Below the pieces are notes generated by a model that made no database searches, was not told where the DNA came from, and worked only from the letters and a program-made list of their open reading frames with translations. This document shows positions 1 through 6,645 of a stretch of DNA of 64,000 nucleotides, one piece after another. The stretch lies in NCBI GenBank assembly GCA_041946825.1, contig JBHGBD010000024.1, positions 1 to 64,000 on the forward strand. Reading direction: 5' to 3'. The DNA is from CAZTHM01 sp041946825 (lineage in GTDB: Bacteria > Acidobacteriota > Terriglobia > UBA7540). A program made the position numbers and the translations under genes. The stretch's first letter is position 1. Each line of letters opens with the position of its first letter.

Positions 1-509
1 CTGATACCCGAACTGGCGGGTCTGCGCGGCGCTACAGGACGTGCGGGCGCTGTTGGGGCTTTCTCAAATTGGCCCTGCAAATTCTCAAACGCCCGTTCCA
101 TGTTCTCCCTGCTTGGCTCTAGGTTGTTGTCTAGCAGAAATCTGGTAATCAATGCGCCGTTGTGGTCTGTCGGAACGTAATCTTGGGCATGATCCGCGAT
201 GAAGCTGCGGGCGGAAACCACGGCGCGCCGTTCCTCGACAAGAGCCTTGATTTCTTCCGGCTCAGCGCCGAAGGTCTGCTTAACCCATTGGCGCTCGACT
301 TCCTCATCGGACATTTCCTCAGCGCTCTTGGCGGGCTGATTTGACGGCGCTGCCTTTGGCGCTGAGGCAGGCGTTTCGAAGTCGAGATCATTCATGGAGA
401 GCGCATCGCCGGTCGTCTCAGTTCGGGCGGCCCGCACTCTCATTTCGCCGGGTTCAAGCGAAGTCGAGCCGCCAGGGGTCGGATTCACAGGTTGGTTTTC
501 GTTCGGCAC
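1..509 (-). CDS. Partial protein, possible phage structural/scaffold-like
   Basis: The 5' 169 codons of a gene that runs off the left edge. I read a GTG start at 509-507 because a strong AGAGGTGA ribosome site lies just upstream and the frame stays open to base 1. The first ~60 residues are Pro/Ser/Thr/Ala-rich and probably disordered. A charged segment follows (SDEEVERQWVKQTFGAE), then a helical module containing FIADHAQDYVPTDHNGAL and NNLEPSRENMERAFENLQ. That second module resembles short segments I associate with uncharacterised phage head or scaffold-type proteins (HP-Y-N...L...L.T.EN...A...L), but this is recollection, not a search. Same strand as the RepA-like operon, so likely part of the same mobile element. 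Function not assigned. Confidence 0.6.
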   Translation of the reverse strand, partial: MPNENQPVNPTPGGSTSLEPGEMRVRAARTETTGDALSMNDLDFETPASAPKAAPSNQPAKSAEEMSDEEVERQWVKQTFGAEPEEIKALVEERRAVVSARSFIADHAQDYVPTDHNGALITRFLLDNNLEPSRENMERAFENLQGQFEKAPTAPARPVAPRRPASSGI

Positions 510-585
510 AAGTCACCTCTTTGGTTTCAGAATTAGGTTGCAGAAATATCGCGCTAAACAAACGCCTACGAAGGAGGCTAGTAAC

Positions 586-819
586 ATGAGCAAGGGTTCA
601 TTCATTTTCTTCTCTCAATCGGAATCTGAGGCGGCTTGGCCGGGCCGGGCATCCGTAGATACCGCTGTGCGCAACGGCCTGCCGCCCATTGGGGTAGAGA
701 AGTGGGAAAAACTATGGTACTTTACTGATTCCATTAGCGTTATCGGTTTTCCCACGGTTTTCCCAGTAGGTTCCGTGGGAATTCCCATGAGACAACGTGG
801 GAAAACGATGGGAAAATGA
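586..819 (+). CDS. Small hypothetical protein overlapping iteron array
   Basis: A 77-residue reading frame with a near-perfect AAGGAGG ribosome site 8 bases before its ATG. The first ~55 residues (start MSKGSFIFFSQSESEAAWPG) have ordinary composition. The last ~25 are simply the translation of the TGGGAAAA repeat array and are unlikely to be selected as protein. It points opposite to all neighbours. It could be a small regulator of the adjacent replication gene, or a chance frame behind a fortuitous Shine-Dalgarno. No family recognised. Confidence 0.4.
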   Translation: MSKGSFIFFSQSESEAAWPGRASVDTAVRNGLPPIGVEKWEKLWYFTDSISVIGFPTVFPVGSVGIPMRQRGKTMGK

Positions 820-870
820 ATAACTATATATATATTCATACACATACAGGACTTTTTCCCACTTTTCCCA
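703..870. other. Putative iteron-type replication origin
   Basis: Eight TGGGAAAA/TTTTCCCA words in 168 bases: 703-710, 747-754, 758-765, the palindrome TGGGAATTCCCA at 776-787, 798-805, 809-816, 854-861 and 863-870. The words at 747-765 and 798-816 are each 11 bp apart (one helical turn) and sit exactly symmetrically about the palindrome centre. An A/T-rich run follows at 817-848 (taactatatatatattc), like a DNA-unwinding element, and then two more words. It abuts the 3' end of a RepA-like ATPase gene. Iterons plus an AT-rich stretch plus a helicase-like gene is the classical arrangement of plasmid or phage-plasmid origins. An operator cluster for a repressor is the alternative. Confidence 0.5.
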
Positions 871-1945
871 CAGTGGGGGGTAGGGGCTTGACTGGCATAT
901 CAGGCAATCGCCGGTAGGTGCCTTGCTTGACGCGCTCGATCCGGTTTTCTTGCTCAGCCTGATTCAGCCAACGGTAGAAACCAGACTTTGAAACTGCGAA
1001 CTTCTCGATAAGTTCTGAGGTTCCGAATTCATCGCCAGGGGCTAGCTTGTCAAGGAAATCGTTCAACAAATCGTGTGAGAACTGCTCCAACTTTTGCGCC
1101 GATGTAGGTTCGAGCCGCCCATTCTCACCGCGCTCGAAAAACAAAACTTGGTCGGGCGCATTGCGCGGGAGTACGCTGACTTTGACGAGCTTGCCCGTCC
1201 TGCCTTGCGGCTCGAAGATGATGAGGGTATTGCCAAAGCCGCCCCACGCGCTGCTACCGATGACTTTTTGGCGCGGGCTTTTGTAACCTTGGCCTTCCTT
1301 TTCCTTTGGCGCATGGCCTGTGCAAACGATGGTAAAGTTTTTCTCGACACACAACGCCGTGGCTTTGCGAACGAAATTGCTCACAATCCCGTAGTCAATA
1401 ATCGAACCTGCGCCAAGCAGTGCCGGAAGTGCCTCGATAAAGAGCACACGCACGTCGGACACCATCTGACGTGCTCGCGTGACTATCGCATCGAAGTTGC
1501 TCAGGCCGTCCGACAACGCGGAGAAATGCGGTATCTCTTTGGGGTCAATTCCTAAGCGCCGGAAGGTTCTCAGCATATCGGCTTCGCTACGGTCACAGGC
1601 TACATAGACAAACGGCTTCGGAAAAGAATTGTAGCCCAATACCTTTTGACCGCGTTTCCATGCGACGATGGTAGGCAGTAACCATGTGGTTTTGCCGCTT
1701 CCACTTGGCCCCGCGATGATATGGACTTCACGGGCAGGCAAAATTTGGTCAATGATAAATTCAAAGGGATCGGGCTTCGTTGGAGTCGTGGTCACTTTTT
1801 GCGGGGTTTGCGCTTCGGCTTCGGAAAGGAGGCTTTCAGAAACTCGTTTAACGACATTGCCATGTGGGGCAACTTTCATTGGTAGGATCATATTCTGTTC
1901 TGCGGCTGCCCCATGTTCAAACTGGCGGCTATTTTGATTCGTCAA
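836..1945 (-). CDS. RepA-like AAA ATPase (RecA fold) with C-terminal HTH
   Basis: 369 residues. The Walker A motif GPSGSGKTT is at about residue 79 after an N-terminal ~60-residue arm, Walker B-like hydrophobic strand VRVLFIEALPALL near residue 165, and a sensor-type stretch IVCTGHAPKE near 205 followed by KVIGSSAWGGFGNTLIIFE. This order is that of the RepA/AAA_25 hexameric helicase-ATPase group found on plasmids, phages and satellites. The C-terminus (residues ~300-345, GTSELIEKFAVSKSGFYRWL) is a helix-turn-helix. The TTG start overlaps the preceding gene by 17 bases; an ATG 18 codons further in is possible. Inferred role: replication initiation helicase for the element, acting on the iteron array just past its 3' end. 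Confidence 0.75.
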   Translation of the reverse strand: MTNQNSRQFEHGAAAEQNMILPMKVAPHGNVVKRVSESLLSEAEAQTPQKVTTTPTKPDPFEFIIDQILPAREVHIIAGPSGSGKTTWLLPTIVAWKRGQKVLGYNSFPKPFVYVACDRSEADMLRTFRRLGIDPKEIPHFSALSDGLSNFDAIVTRARQMVSDVRVLFIEALPALLGAGSIIDYGIVSNFVRKATALCVEKNFTIVCTGHAPKEKEGQGYKSPRQKVIGSSAWGGFGNTLIIFEPQGRTGKLVKVSVLPRNAPDQVLFFERGENGRLEPTSAQKLEQFSHDLLNDFLDKLAPGDEFGTSELIEKFAVSKSGFYRWLNQAEQENRIERVKQGTYRRLPDMPVKPLPPTVGKVGKSPVCV

Positions 1946-2231
1946 TGGACTTCTCTGCGGGAAATTCGGGGGAATCAGGCACGAACGAGTAATTGACCTT
2001 TCCCGGCTCGGGGTGACTTACCATTGCGGCGCGAACAGTCTGCTTGCCTTCAATACCGCGCTGCGCACTTCGAGGGAGAAAACTCTTATCGGCCTCACAC
2101 AATACGTCAAGCCAGTGGGCCGCTAAGTCAACATCTTCGTTGCTCACTGAGCCGTTTTCGCGGCCAAGGAGCCAAATTTCCTCAGGCCCATCTGGACTCA
2201 CGATAATCGCGATGATTGGTTTTTCTGTCAT
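1929..2231 (-). CDS. Hypothetical protein
   Basis: 100 residues, acidic, starting behind a clear GAGGGG ribosome site. Begins with a beta-rich segment (KPIIAIIVSPDGPEEIWLLG) and a helical centre around DVDLAAHWLDVLCEADKSF. No family recognised and no membrane segment. It overlaps the RepA-like gene by 17 bases, so the two are probably translationally coupled. A role as accessory replication or copy-control factor would be a guess from position only. Confidence 0.65.
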   Translation of the reverse strand: MTEKPIIAIIVSPDGPEEIWLLGRENGSVSNEDVDLAAHWLDVLCEADKSFLPRSAQRGIEGKQTVRAAMVSHPEPGKVNYSFVPDSPEFPAEKSIDESK

Positions 2232-2317
2232 TTGTTACCCCTCATATAGTGTCAAGTTTTGCCGCTTTTTCGCGGCAATTTCTTTCTAATCCGTTCAATC
2301 TAAAGACAAGATAGCTG

Positions 2318-3154
2318 TTACGTTTTCACTGTTGCGAAAGCACATTTCAAGACGGTTCGCCGCGCGCCATCTTCGCATTCAATATCGAGCACTGGCCCCG
2401 AGTCAATTTGCCGTTCGCGCAGGATCAGACAGCGCCCGAATGACGGATGCTCCACATAAACGCGAGCTGCTTTCTTTGGCCTTGATAAGTCTTTGATAGG
2501 CTCGACAACGACGGGTTCTATGCGGGGGTGAATAGTCGCGCGGCGTACTGTAGGTGTCCAATGAGTCAGAACGCTGCCATAGTGAACATGTGTCAATTCA
2601 TCCCACGGTACCCACGGGGTGAGATTATCGAAGACCCTATGAACTGCCACGACTGGCCGCTTGATGCGCCGCGCTTCGTTTGCGAGGATTTCGCGAGCAT
2701 CATCGAAGGCACGTTTGACCTGCATTGGTTGAGCATCAATACCCGCCGCTGTGCTGCCAAGCGATTCGTCTGGCCCGCCGACTTCTAACACACGAATCAA
2801 AACTCTGCGATTTGCTTGCGTGGTTTGGCTCAGAACGTTCCCAATAGTGTCGGCGGCATCTTCCCGCGCCTTGTCCGCCGACTGCCCGCGCGGATCATCT
2901 GACCGCGTCAAAACTTTGCGCGTCAGAATTTCATCAGCACTGTCGATATTGTTTTGAGGCTGTAATTCCGCGCTCTTTTCATCGGCGGGCTGCCATCCGT
3001 CAACCGAAGTCAGCCGCCCCATGCCAGAGCGTAGCCGAATCGCTTTCCGTTGCTCTGGCGTCAGACTCTCGCGCCATTCTTCCTCAACAATCTTCGCACT
3101 GACTTTCTGACTTTCTGCCAGCGTCTTGTATTCTTCACTACTTAAGCCGGACAT
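2318..3154 (-). CDS. Hypothetical protein with C-terminal HPxFG small-barrel domain
   Basis: 278 residues. The N-terminal ~110 residues are charged and helical (EWRESLTPEQRKAIRLRSGM). The C-terminal ~45 residues (VEHPSFGRCLILRER, then DIECEDGARRTVL) match the pattern of small Tudor/SH3-like barrels that end some UvrD/RecQ-type helicases and RNA-polymerase-associated proteins (V-HP-FG-G-I...L-V-F-G-K-L), which often bind nucleic acid or protein. This comparison is by eye. Start overlaps the peptidase-like gene by 13 bases with GAGGGGG just upstream, so it belongs to the same operon. Overall function unknown. Confidence 0.65.
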   Translation of the reverse strand: MSGLSSEEYKTLAESQKVSAKIVEEEWRESLTPEQRKAIRLRSGMGRLTSVDGWQPADEKSAELQPQNNIDSADEILTRKVLTRSDDPRGQSADKAREDAADTIGNVLSQTTQANRRVLIRVLEVGGPDESLGSTAAGIDAQPMQVKRAFDDAREILANEARRIKRPVVAVHRVFDNLTPWVPWDELTHVHYGSVLTHWTPTVRRATIHPRIEPVVVEPIKDLSRPKKAARVYVEHPSFGRCLILRERQIDSGPVLDIECEDGARRTVLKCAFATVKT

Positions 3155-3750
3155 GCGGCCCCCTCGATACGTGATTGGCGTTCTGTTATCGAATGCGCGT
3201 TGACAATCTCGCGCACTTCTCCACTGGACAATCGACGGCGCTGTATCAAAGCAGTTGCGACAGCTTCAATAGCCACCCAATGTTTAAGAACCAATGCCTT
3301 CGCTTCGGTTCTCCATGACTTAATTAAGTGATTGACTTCCGCGCGGTGTGCTTTCCTAGGCGTGTGCTTTGGATCGAGCGAAGTCCGAAGTAGGTCGAGG
3401 TACAGGAATAGCTTAGCGGCGTGGGCGCGCGTTCTGTCTATTTCAAGGTTCGACGCGGTATCCCACTTACGGTATTTCCTATGCCCCGCAATTTCACCTG
3501 CAATGATGATGATGAATTGTACGCGCCAGAATTCGAGAGCATCATTCCTTGTGTTGATGGCTACGGACTGTCTTTCAGAATGTGCGGGATTCAATCTCAC
3601 GGCGGGTATGAACGCATCGGGGTCAAACAGCGAAACACTGTCCAGCCAATCTTTAGTCAGTACGACAGCTACTACAGCGTGTCCAGCTTCGTGGTAAGCC
3701 GCGTGAATATCCCATTTCTCGCGTCGGCTTATCTTGCGCCTTGCCATCAT
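3142..3750 (-). CDS. Free-standing M41 (FtsH-type) peptidase domain
   Basis: 202 residues with the zinc-metallopeptidase signature YHEAGHAVVAVVL at residues ~19-31, matching the HEAGH of FtsH family M41. Further in, AGEIAGHRKYRK and the Asp-bearing DTASNLEIDRTRAHA (residues ~95-115) occupy the place of FtsH's GG-AEE and third zinc ligand. The tail ALIQRRRLSSGEVREIV mirrors FtsH's C-terminal LL-...LDGEEI. There is no AAA module and no transmembrane segment, unlike a ~600-residue FtsH. Such isolated domains occur on mobile elements; the substrate is unknown. First gene of the overlapping four-gene run, with GAGGGG before its ATG. Confidence 0.7.
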   Translation of the reverse strand: MMARRKISRREKWDIHAAYHEAGHAVVAVVLTKDWLDSVSLFDPDAFIPAVRLNPAHSERQSVAINTRNDALEFWRVQFIIIIAGEIAGHRKYRKWDTASNLEIDRTRAHAAKLFLYLDLLRTSLDPKHTPRKAHRAEVNHLIKSWRTEAKALVLKHWVAIEAVATALIQRRRLSSGEVREIVNAHSITERQSRIEGAACPA

Positions 3751-3882
3751 CGGCCCCTCGACATGCGCGCGGCCCTAACGCGGGCCTGCCCGGTCTGTCG
3801 CCATCGCTTGGGAAAGTCCCCCGTCACGAAGAAATCCGGCGTCAGCGAAGATGGACTGCCCGCGTCAGAGCCGTCGCGCTAT

Positions 3883-4242
3883 TCAATTGTTTTGGGGAAC
3901 GAGGCCGAACACTTGCGCCATCGGCACTTGGCCGTACTTGTGGTAGCTTCTCGTCAACGTCAGCGCAGCCGATAGTCCCATTAGACTGCGTAGCGTGTTA
4001 TCGGCCATCGCGCCTAGGTAGTACCAAACCATCGCGCAATATGCCGCCGCTTTCTCCGATGCCAGCAATTCCAACTGAGTTGCCAAATAAATCGGGCCGC
4101 ATCGCGGGCCATCGACAGCAACTTTGCCGCAATCCAGCTTGGCGAAACGGCCCGAATTACCGCACAATTTACTGCACAAACCTGTCCAATTATGCCCAAA
4201 TATGCAAGTTGACGCCGACTCAGACCGACGTAACCGACTCAT
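3883..4242 (-). CDS. Hypothetical protein (uncertain)
   Basis: 119-codon frame upstream of, and co-directional with, the element operon (gap 132 bases). The C-terminal half is plausibly protein-like, Ala-rich and helical (LASEKAAAYCAMVWYYLGAM, then DNTLRSLMGLSAALTLTRSY). The N-terminal half is Cys-rich and lies over short direct repeats, so the true start may be further in. No family recognised. It sits next to the tRNA-Arg fragment, where an integrase or its directionality factor would be expected, but I see no integrase signature. Confidence 0.35.
   Translation of the reverse strand: MSRLRRSESASTCIFGHNWTGLCSKLCGNSGRFAKLDCGKVAVDGPRCGPIYLATQLELLASEKAAAYCAMVWYYLGAMADNTLRSLMGLSAALTLTRSYHKYGQVPMAQVFGLVPQNN
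4157..4240. repeat. Short direct repeats near element border
   Basis: Two copies of TTACYGCACAA (4157-4167 and 4169-4179) spaced 12 bp apart, and two copies of CCGACTC (4215-4221 and 4234-4240), all within ~115 bases of the tRNA-Arg fragment. Tandem short direct repeats beside a tRNA border are typical of integrase arm-binding sites, but the copies are few and this is an inference from position. Confidence 0.3.
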
Positions 4243-4271
4243 TCTGCGTAGCCCAACTGTCGAGACACGCT

Positions 4272-4310
4272 TTAGAAATCCGATGCTCTATCCTACTGAG
4301 CTACACGCCC
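4272..4310 (-). pseudogene. 5' half of tRNA-Arg(TCT), truncated at anticodon loop
   Basis: Read on the minus strand: a 7-base acceptor strand GGGCGTG, TA, a well-formed D arm (GCTC / GAGC around AGTAGGATA), an A, and an anticodon loop TTTCTAA giving anticodon TCT. Beyond the loop the sequence no longer pairs with the anticodon stem, and no T-arm or 3' acceptor strand follows. This is what remains when a tRNA 3' half has been lost or replaced, as at an element attachment site, or after decay. It separates the low-GC element from the ordinary chromosome. Confidence 0.6.
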
Positions 4311-4349
4311 GAGCGTCCCTATCATCATACCGTAAACCGAGGAGAGAGC

Positions 4350-4780
4350 CTAATCACACCTGCCTTCGGGCTCCATGACGGTAACAGTCTGCTTGCGCCG
4401 CTGATAGACGGTCACTTGTTCTACGGTTCGAATCGGCAGGTAGTTGGCATCCACCAACCGCTTAAACACTCCAATCTCCTGGCCCGAGAGATTGGGGGAG
4501 AAACAACTGCATCCATGCCCCGACCACAACGATCCGCACGGCGCGGTTGCTAACAGCATCCAGGAAGGCGGTTTTCGAGGGGATGTAGTAGTGTTCCTTC
4601 TGCCGGTCGTCGAGCCTGTCCGAGATCCGATAGGCGAATTGGTTTTCCTTGCCGGGGAAGTATTGCCGATGAGATTCGAAAACATAGCCCGGCCACAGTG
4701 CCAGGACAACTTCATCGGGTGAAGTATGGAACCCGGGCGCGATCCCCGGGGGGACATGGGTATTGACTTTGGTGTTTGGA
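4350..4780 (-). pseudogene. Frameshifted C-terminal remnant of a membrane glycosyltransferase
   Basis: On the minus strand one frame reads SPDEVVLALWPGYVFESHRQ, then PGKENQFAYRIS and YYIPSKTAFLDAV to RIVVVGAWMQLFLPQ. Near 4490 the sense continues in a second frame as GQEIGVFKRLVDANYLPIR and VTVYQRRK. Together these look like the soluble C-terminal domain of a GT39/GT83-type dolichyl-phosphate-mannose-dependent glycosyltransferase (WPGY...PG-EN-F...). A run of five Cs at the switch point suggests a one-base slip. The N-terminal membrane part is missing; the fragment is cut off where the PEGA gene's upstream region begins. It is debris at the element border. Confidence 0.55.
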
Positions 4781-4834
4781 GGGGGGTTAATAGAAGAAGC
4801 CGGGGAGAGTCGGACCCGGCCTGATGGAACCGCG

Positions 4835-5356
4835 ATGGCTCGAAGGGCACTAATTGTTGCTGCGCTGCTGGCGATGGGCGGGAGCTGGTCGTCCGCCGCG
4901 CTGGCGCAGGCTGCTGCCGGGTACGCCGCTGCGGCGAGCAAATCGACCGCAATGGGCGTGGGGGCAGCGAAGCCACTTGCCTCGAAGGCGAAGCCGCTTG
5001 TCAGGTCTAAAGCGACACCGCTTGCCAAGAATAGCTCGCGCTCGACTTCACCGACCCTGGGTGACGTCCTCGCAGAGAACCGTCAAAAACTCGAGGTAAA
5101 AGGCGGAGCGAAAGCCGGCTCGTTACATGTCGAGTCGGTTCCCGCAAAGGCGACCGTCTCAGTGGACGGCGCCCCGGTGGCTTACACTCCCGCCGACATC
5201 AAGCTTCCAGACGGGAATCATGTCATCGAATTGCGCCTTCCGGGTTTCGCCCCCTGGCGTAAAGAGGTTAACATCACCCGTGAAGGGACGATGCTCCTGA
5301 AAGCGGAACTCCGAACTCAATACAACTCCTCGGAAACTTTCATTAGCTTCAAATAA
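4835..5356 (+). CDS. Secreted PEGA-domain protein
   Basis: 173 residues from the ATG at 4835, which starts a classical signal peptide (RRALIVAALLAMGGSWSS, cleavage near ALA-QA). A low-complexity Ala/Lys linker follows (residues ~25-75). The C-terminal ~70 residues form one PEGA domain: GSLHVESVPAKATVSVDG, then TPADIKLPDGNHVIELRLPG and a closing beta strand. PEGA domains are small beta-sandwiches common in surface-layer and periplasmic proteins. An in-frame ATG 24 codons upstream is less likely because it would bury the signal peptide. Stands alone on the plus strand; function unknown. Confidence 0.75.
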   Translation: MARRALIVAALLAMGGSWSSAALAQAAAGYAAAASKSTAMGVGAAKPLASKAKPLVRSKATPLAKNSSRSTSPTLGDVLAENRQKLEVKGGAKAGSLHVESVPAKATVSVDGAPVAYTPADIKLPDGNHVIELRLPGFAPWRKEVNITREGTMLLKAELRTQYNSSETFISFK

Positions 5357-5475
5357 CCGGTTTGGGCCGATCGAGTATCAGATGCACTTGCCTGATCGCG
5401 GATGGCGGGGCACAAACCCGCGGCAGGGAACAGTTGTAGGATGACCGTCCGCTTCCAATTCAAATTGATCAATTC

Positions 5476-6447
5476 CTAGATTCCCATCGCCACCGCCAGG
5501 GCGGCGACATCCCCGATCGATTCTCCAAGAGCGGCAGGAACGACTTGGCAAACGCCGACGGTTTGGGGCAGCGCTTCGCGCTGCATCACGCGGCGCGCAG
5601 ATTCAAGCAAAAGGTCGCCCAGTCGCATCGCCAGTCCACCGATGACGATCCGTTCGGGATTAAGCACGTCGGTGAGGATTGCGAGGACTTCTCCAAGGCG
5701 CTCACCCGTGGCGCGAAGAATCTCGATGGCGACGGCGTCGCCTTTCCGCGCCGCCGCGCCCACTTCGCGGGCAGTGATGGGCCTCCCTGTGCGGATGTGA
5801 TCCGCGAGCAGTGTCTTTTTTCCTTTGCGTTGTGCCTCTGCGATGCTTTGGACGGCAAGTTGAGCCATTCCTCCTCCGCTTGCCCAGCCCTCCGCCGATC
5901 CGGCTTTGTTGTGGCCGACGGGCCCAGACCGCGTCAACCGCACATGCCCAATCTCGCCGGCCAGATCGTTCGCACCGCGATAAAGCCGGCCGTCGGCGAT
6001 GATGCCCGCGCCCAGGCCTGTGCCCATCGTCAGAAACACCATGCTTTGGCAGCCCTGGCCCGCGCCAAAGCGATGCTCCGCGACAGCGCCCGCATTCGCA
6101 TCGTTTTCCACCAGGCAATCGACCTTGAACTCTTCCTGCAGAATCGACTTGAGAGGAATGTTATCCCACGTGGGCAGGTTGGGCGGCGCCTGGATGATCC
6201 CCCGTACACGATCCAGCGGGCCGCCGCAGCTTACCCCGAGCCGCGAGATGGTAGCCGGTTGGCGGTCTTTCTCGGCCAGCAAGTCGCGCACGGATTTCTT
6301 GATCAGGTTCAAGGCGTGCTGTGGGCCCTTGGCTGGGCGGGTGGCAAACTCTGCCCGGCCCAAAATCTCGGGCGGCTGATGCGACAACACCACGGCGGTC
6401 TTTGTGCCGCCGATGTCGATGCCGACCAGAAGTTTTCCTTGTGCCAT
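5476..6447 (-). CDS. ROK-family sugar kinase
   Basis: 323 residues. ATP-binding phosphate-1 motif LVGIDIGGTKTAVVLS at the N-terminus, which fixes the start at 6447. Sugar/catalytic motif VENDANAGAVAEHRFGAGQG near residue 120 with the catalytic Asp, and phosphate-2 motif MGTGLGAGIIADGRLYRG. After GEIGHVRL the sequence reads GPVGHNKAGSAEGWASGGG, so the CxCGxxGCxE zinc-binding loop of typical ROK kinases is replaced by the cysteine-free variant. Probably phosphorylates a hexose or N-acylhexosamine in the cytoplasm. Last gene of the minus-strand sugar operon (198 bases after the esterase-like gene). Confidence 0.85.
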   Translation of the reverse strand: MAQGKLLVGIDIGGTKTAVVLSHQPPEILGRAEFATRPAKGPQHALNLIKKSVRDLLAEKDRQPATISRLGVSCGGPLDRVRGIIQAPPNLPTWDNIPLKSILQEEFKVDCLVENDANAGAVAEHRFGAGQGCQSMVFLTMGTGLGAGIIADGRLYRGANDLAGEIGHVRLTRSGPVGHNKAGSAEGWASGGGMAQLAVQSIAEAQRKGKKTLLADHIRTGRPITAREVGAAARKGDAVAIEILRATGERLGEVLAILTDVLNPERIVIGGLAMRLGDLLLESARRVMQREALPQTVGVCQVVPAALGESIGDVAALAVAMGI

Positions 6448-6645
6448 TTTGGTTTCAGGATTACCGGAGGAAGCTGCAGGCGACCTGCCGGGAGTCGGCC
6501 CTGCGGCGTCCCAACCCCCAACCTCGAAGCCCCATATCATTCTAAATCAGATCATTAGAGAAACTCGGCAAATCCCTTTAGGGAGGGTTGGTTGGTCATG
6601 ATCGAGCCACCGGGAAGCTTTTTCCCCACCTCAATCGTTGTTTGA

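Noticed and set aside
4425..4445. tRNA T-arm-like word GGTTCGAATC on the plus strand near the truncated tRNA-Arg
   Set aside because: It lies inside the glycosyltransferase remnant, on the opposite strand and without a matching acceptor, so it is a chance match and not the missing 3' half.
5545..6558. 337-codon open frame on the plus strand
   Set aside because: Antisense to the ROK kinase, whose phosphate-binding motifs are present.
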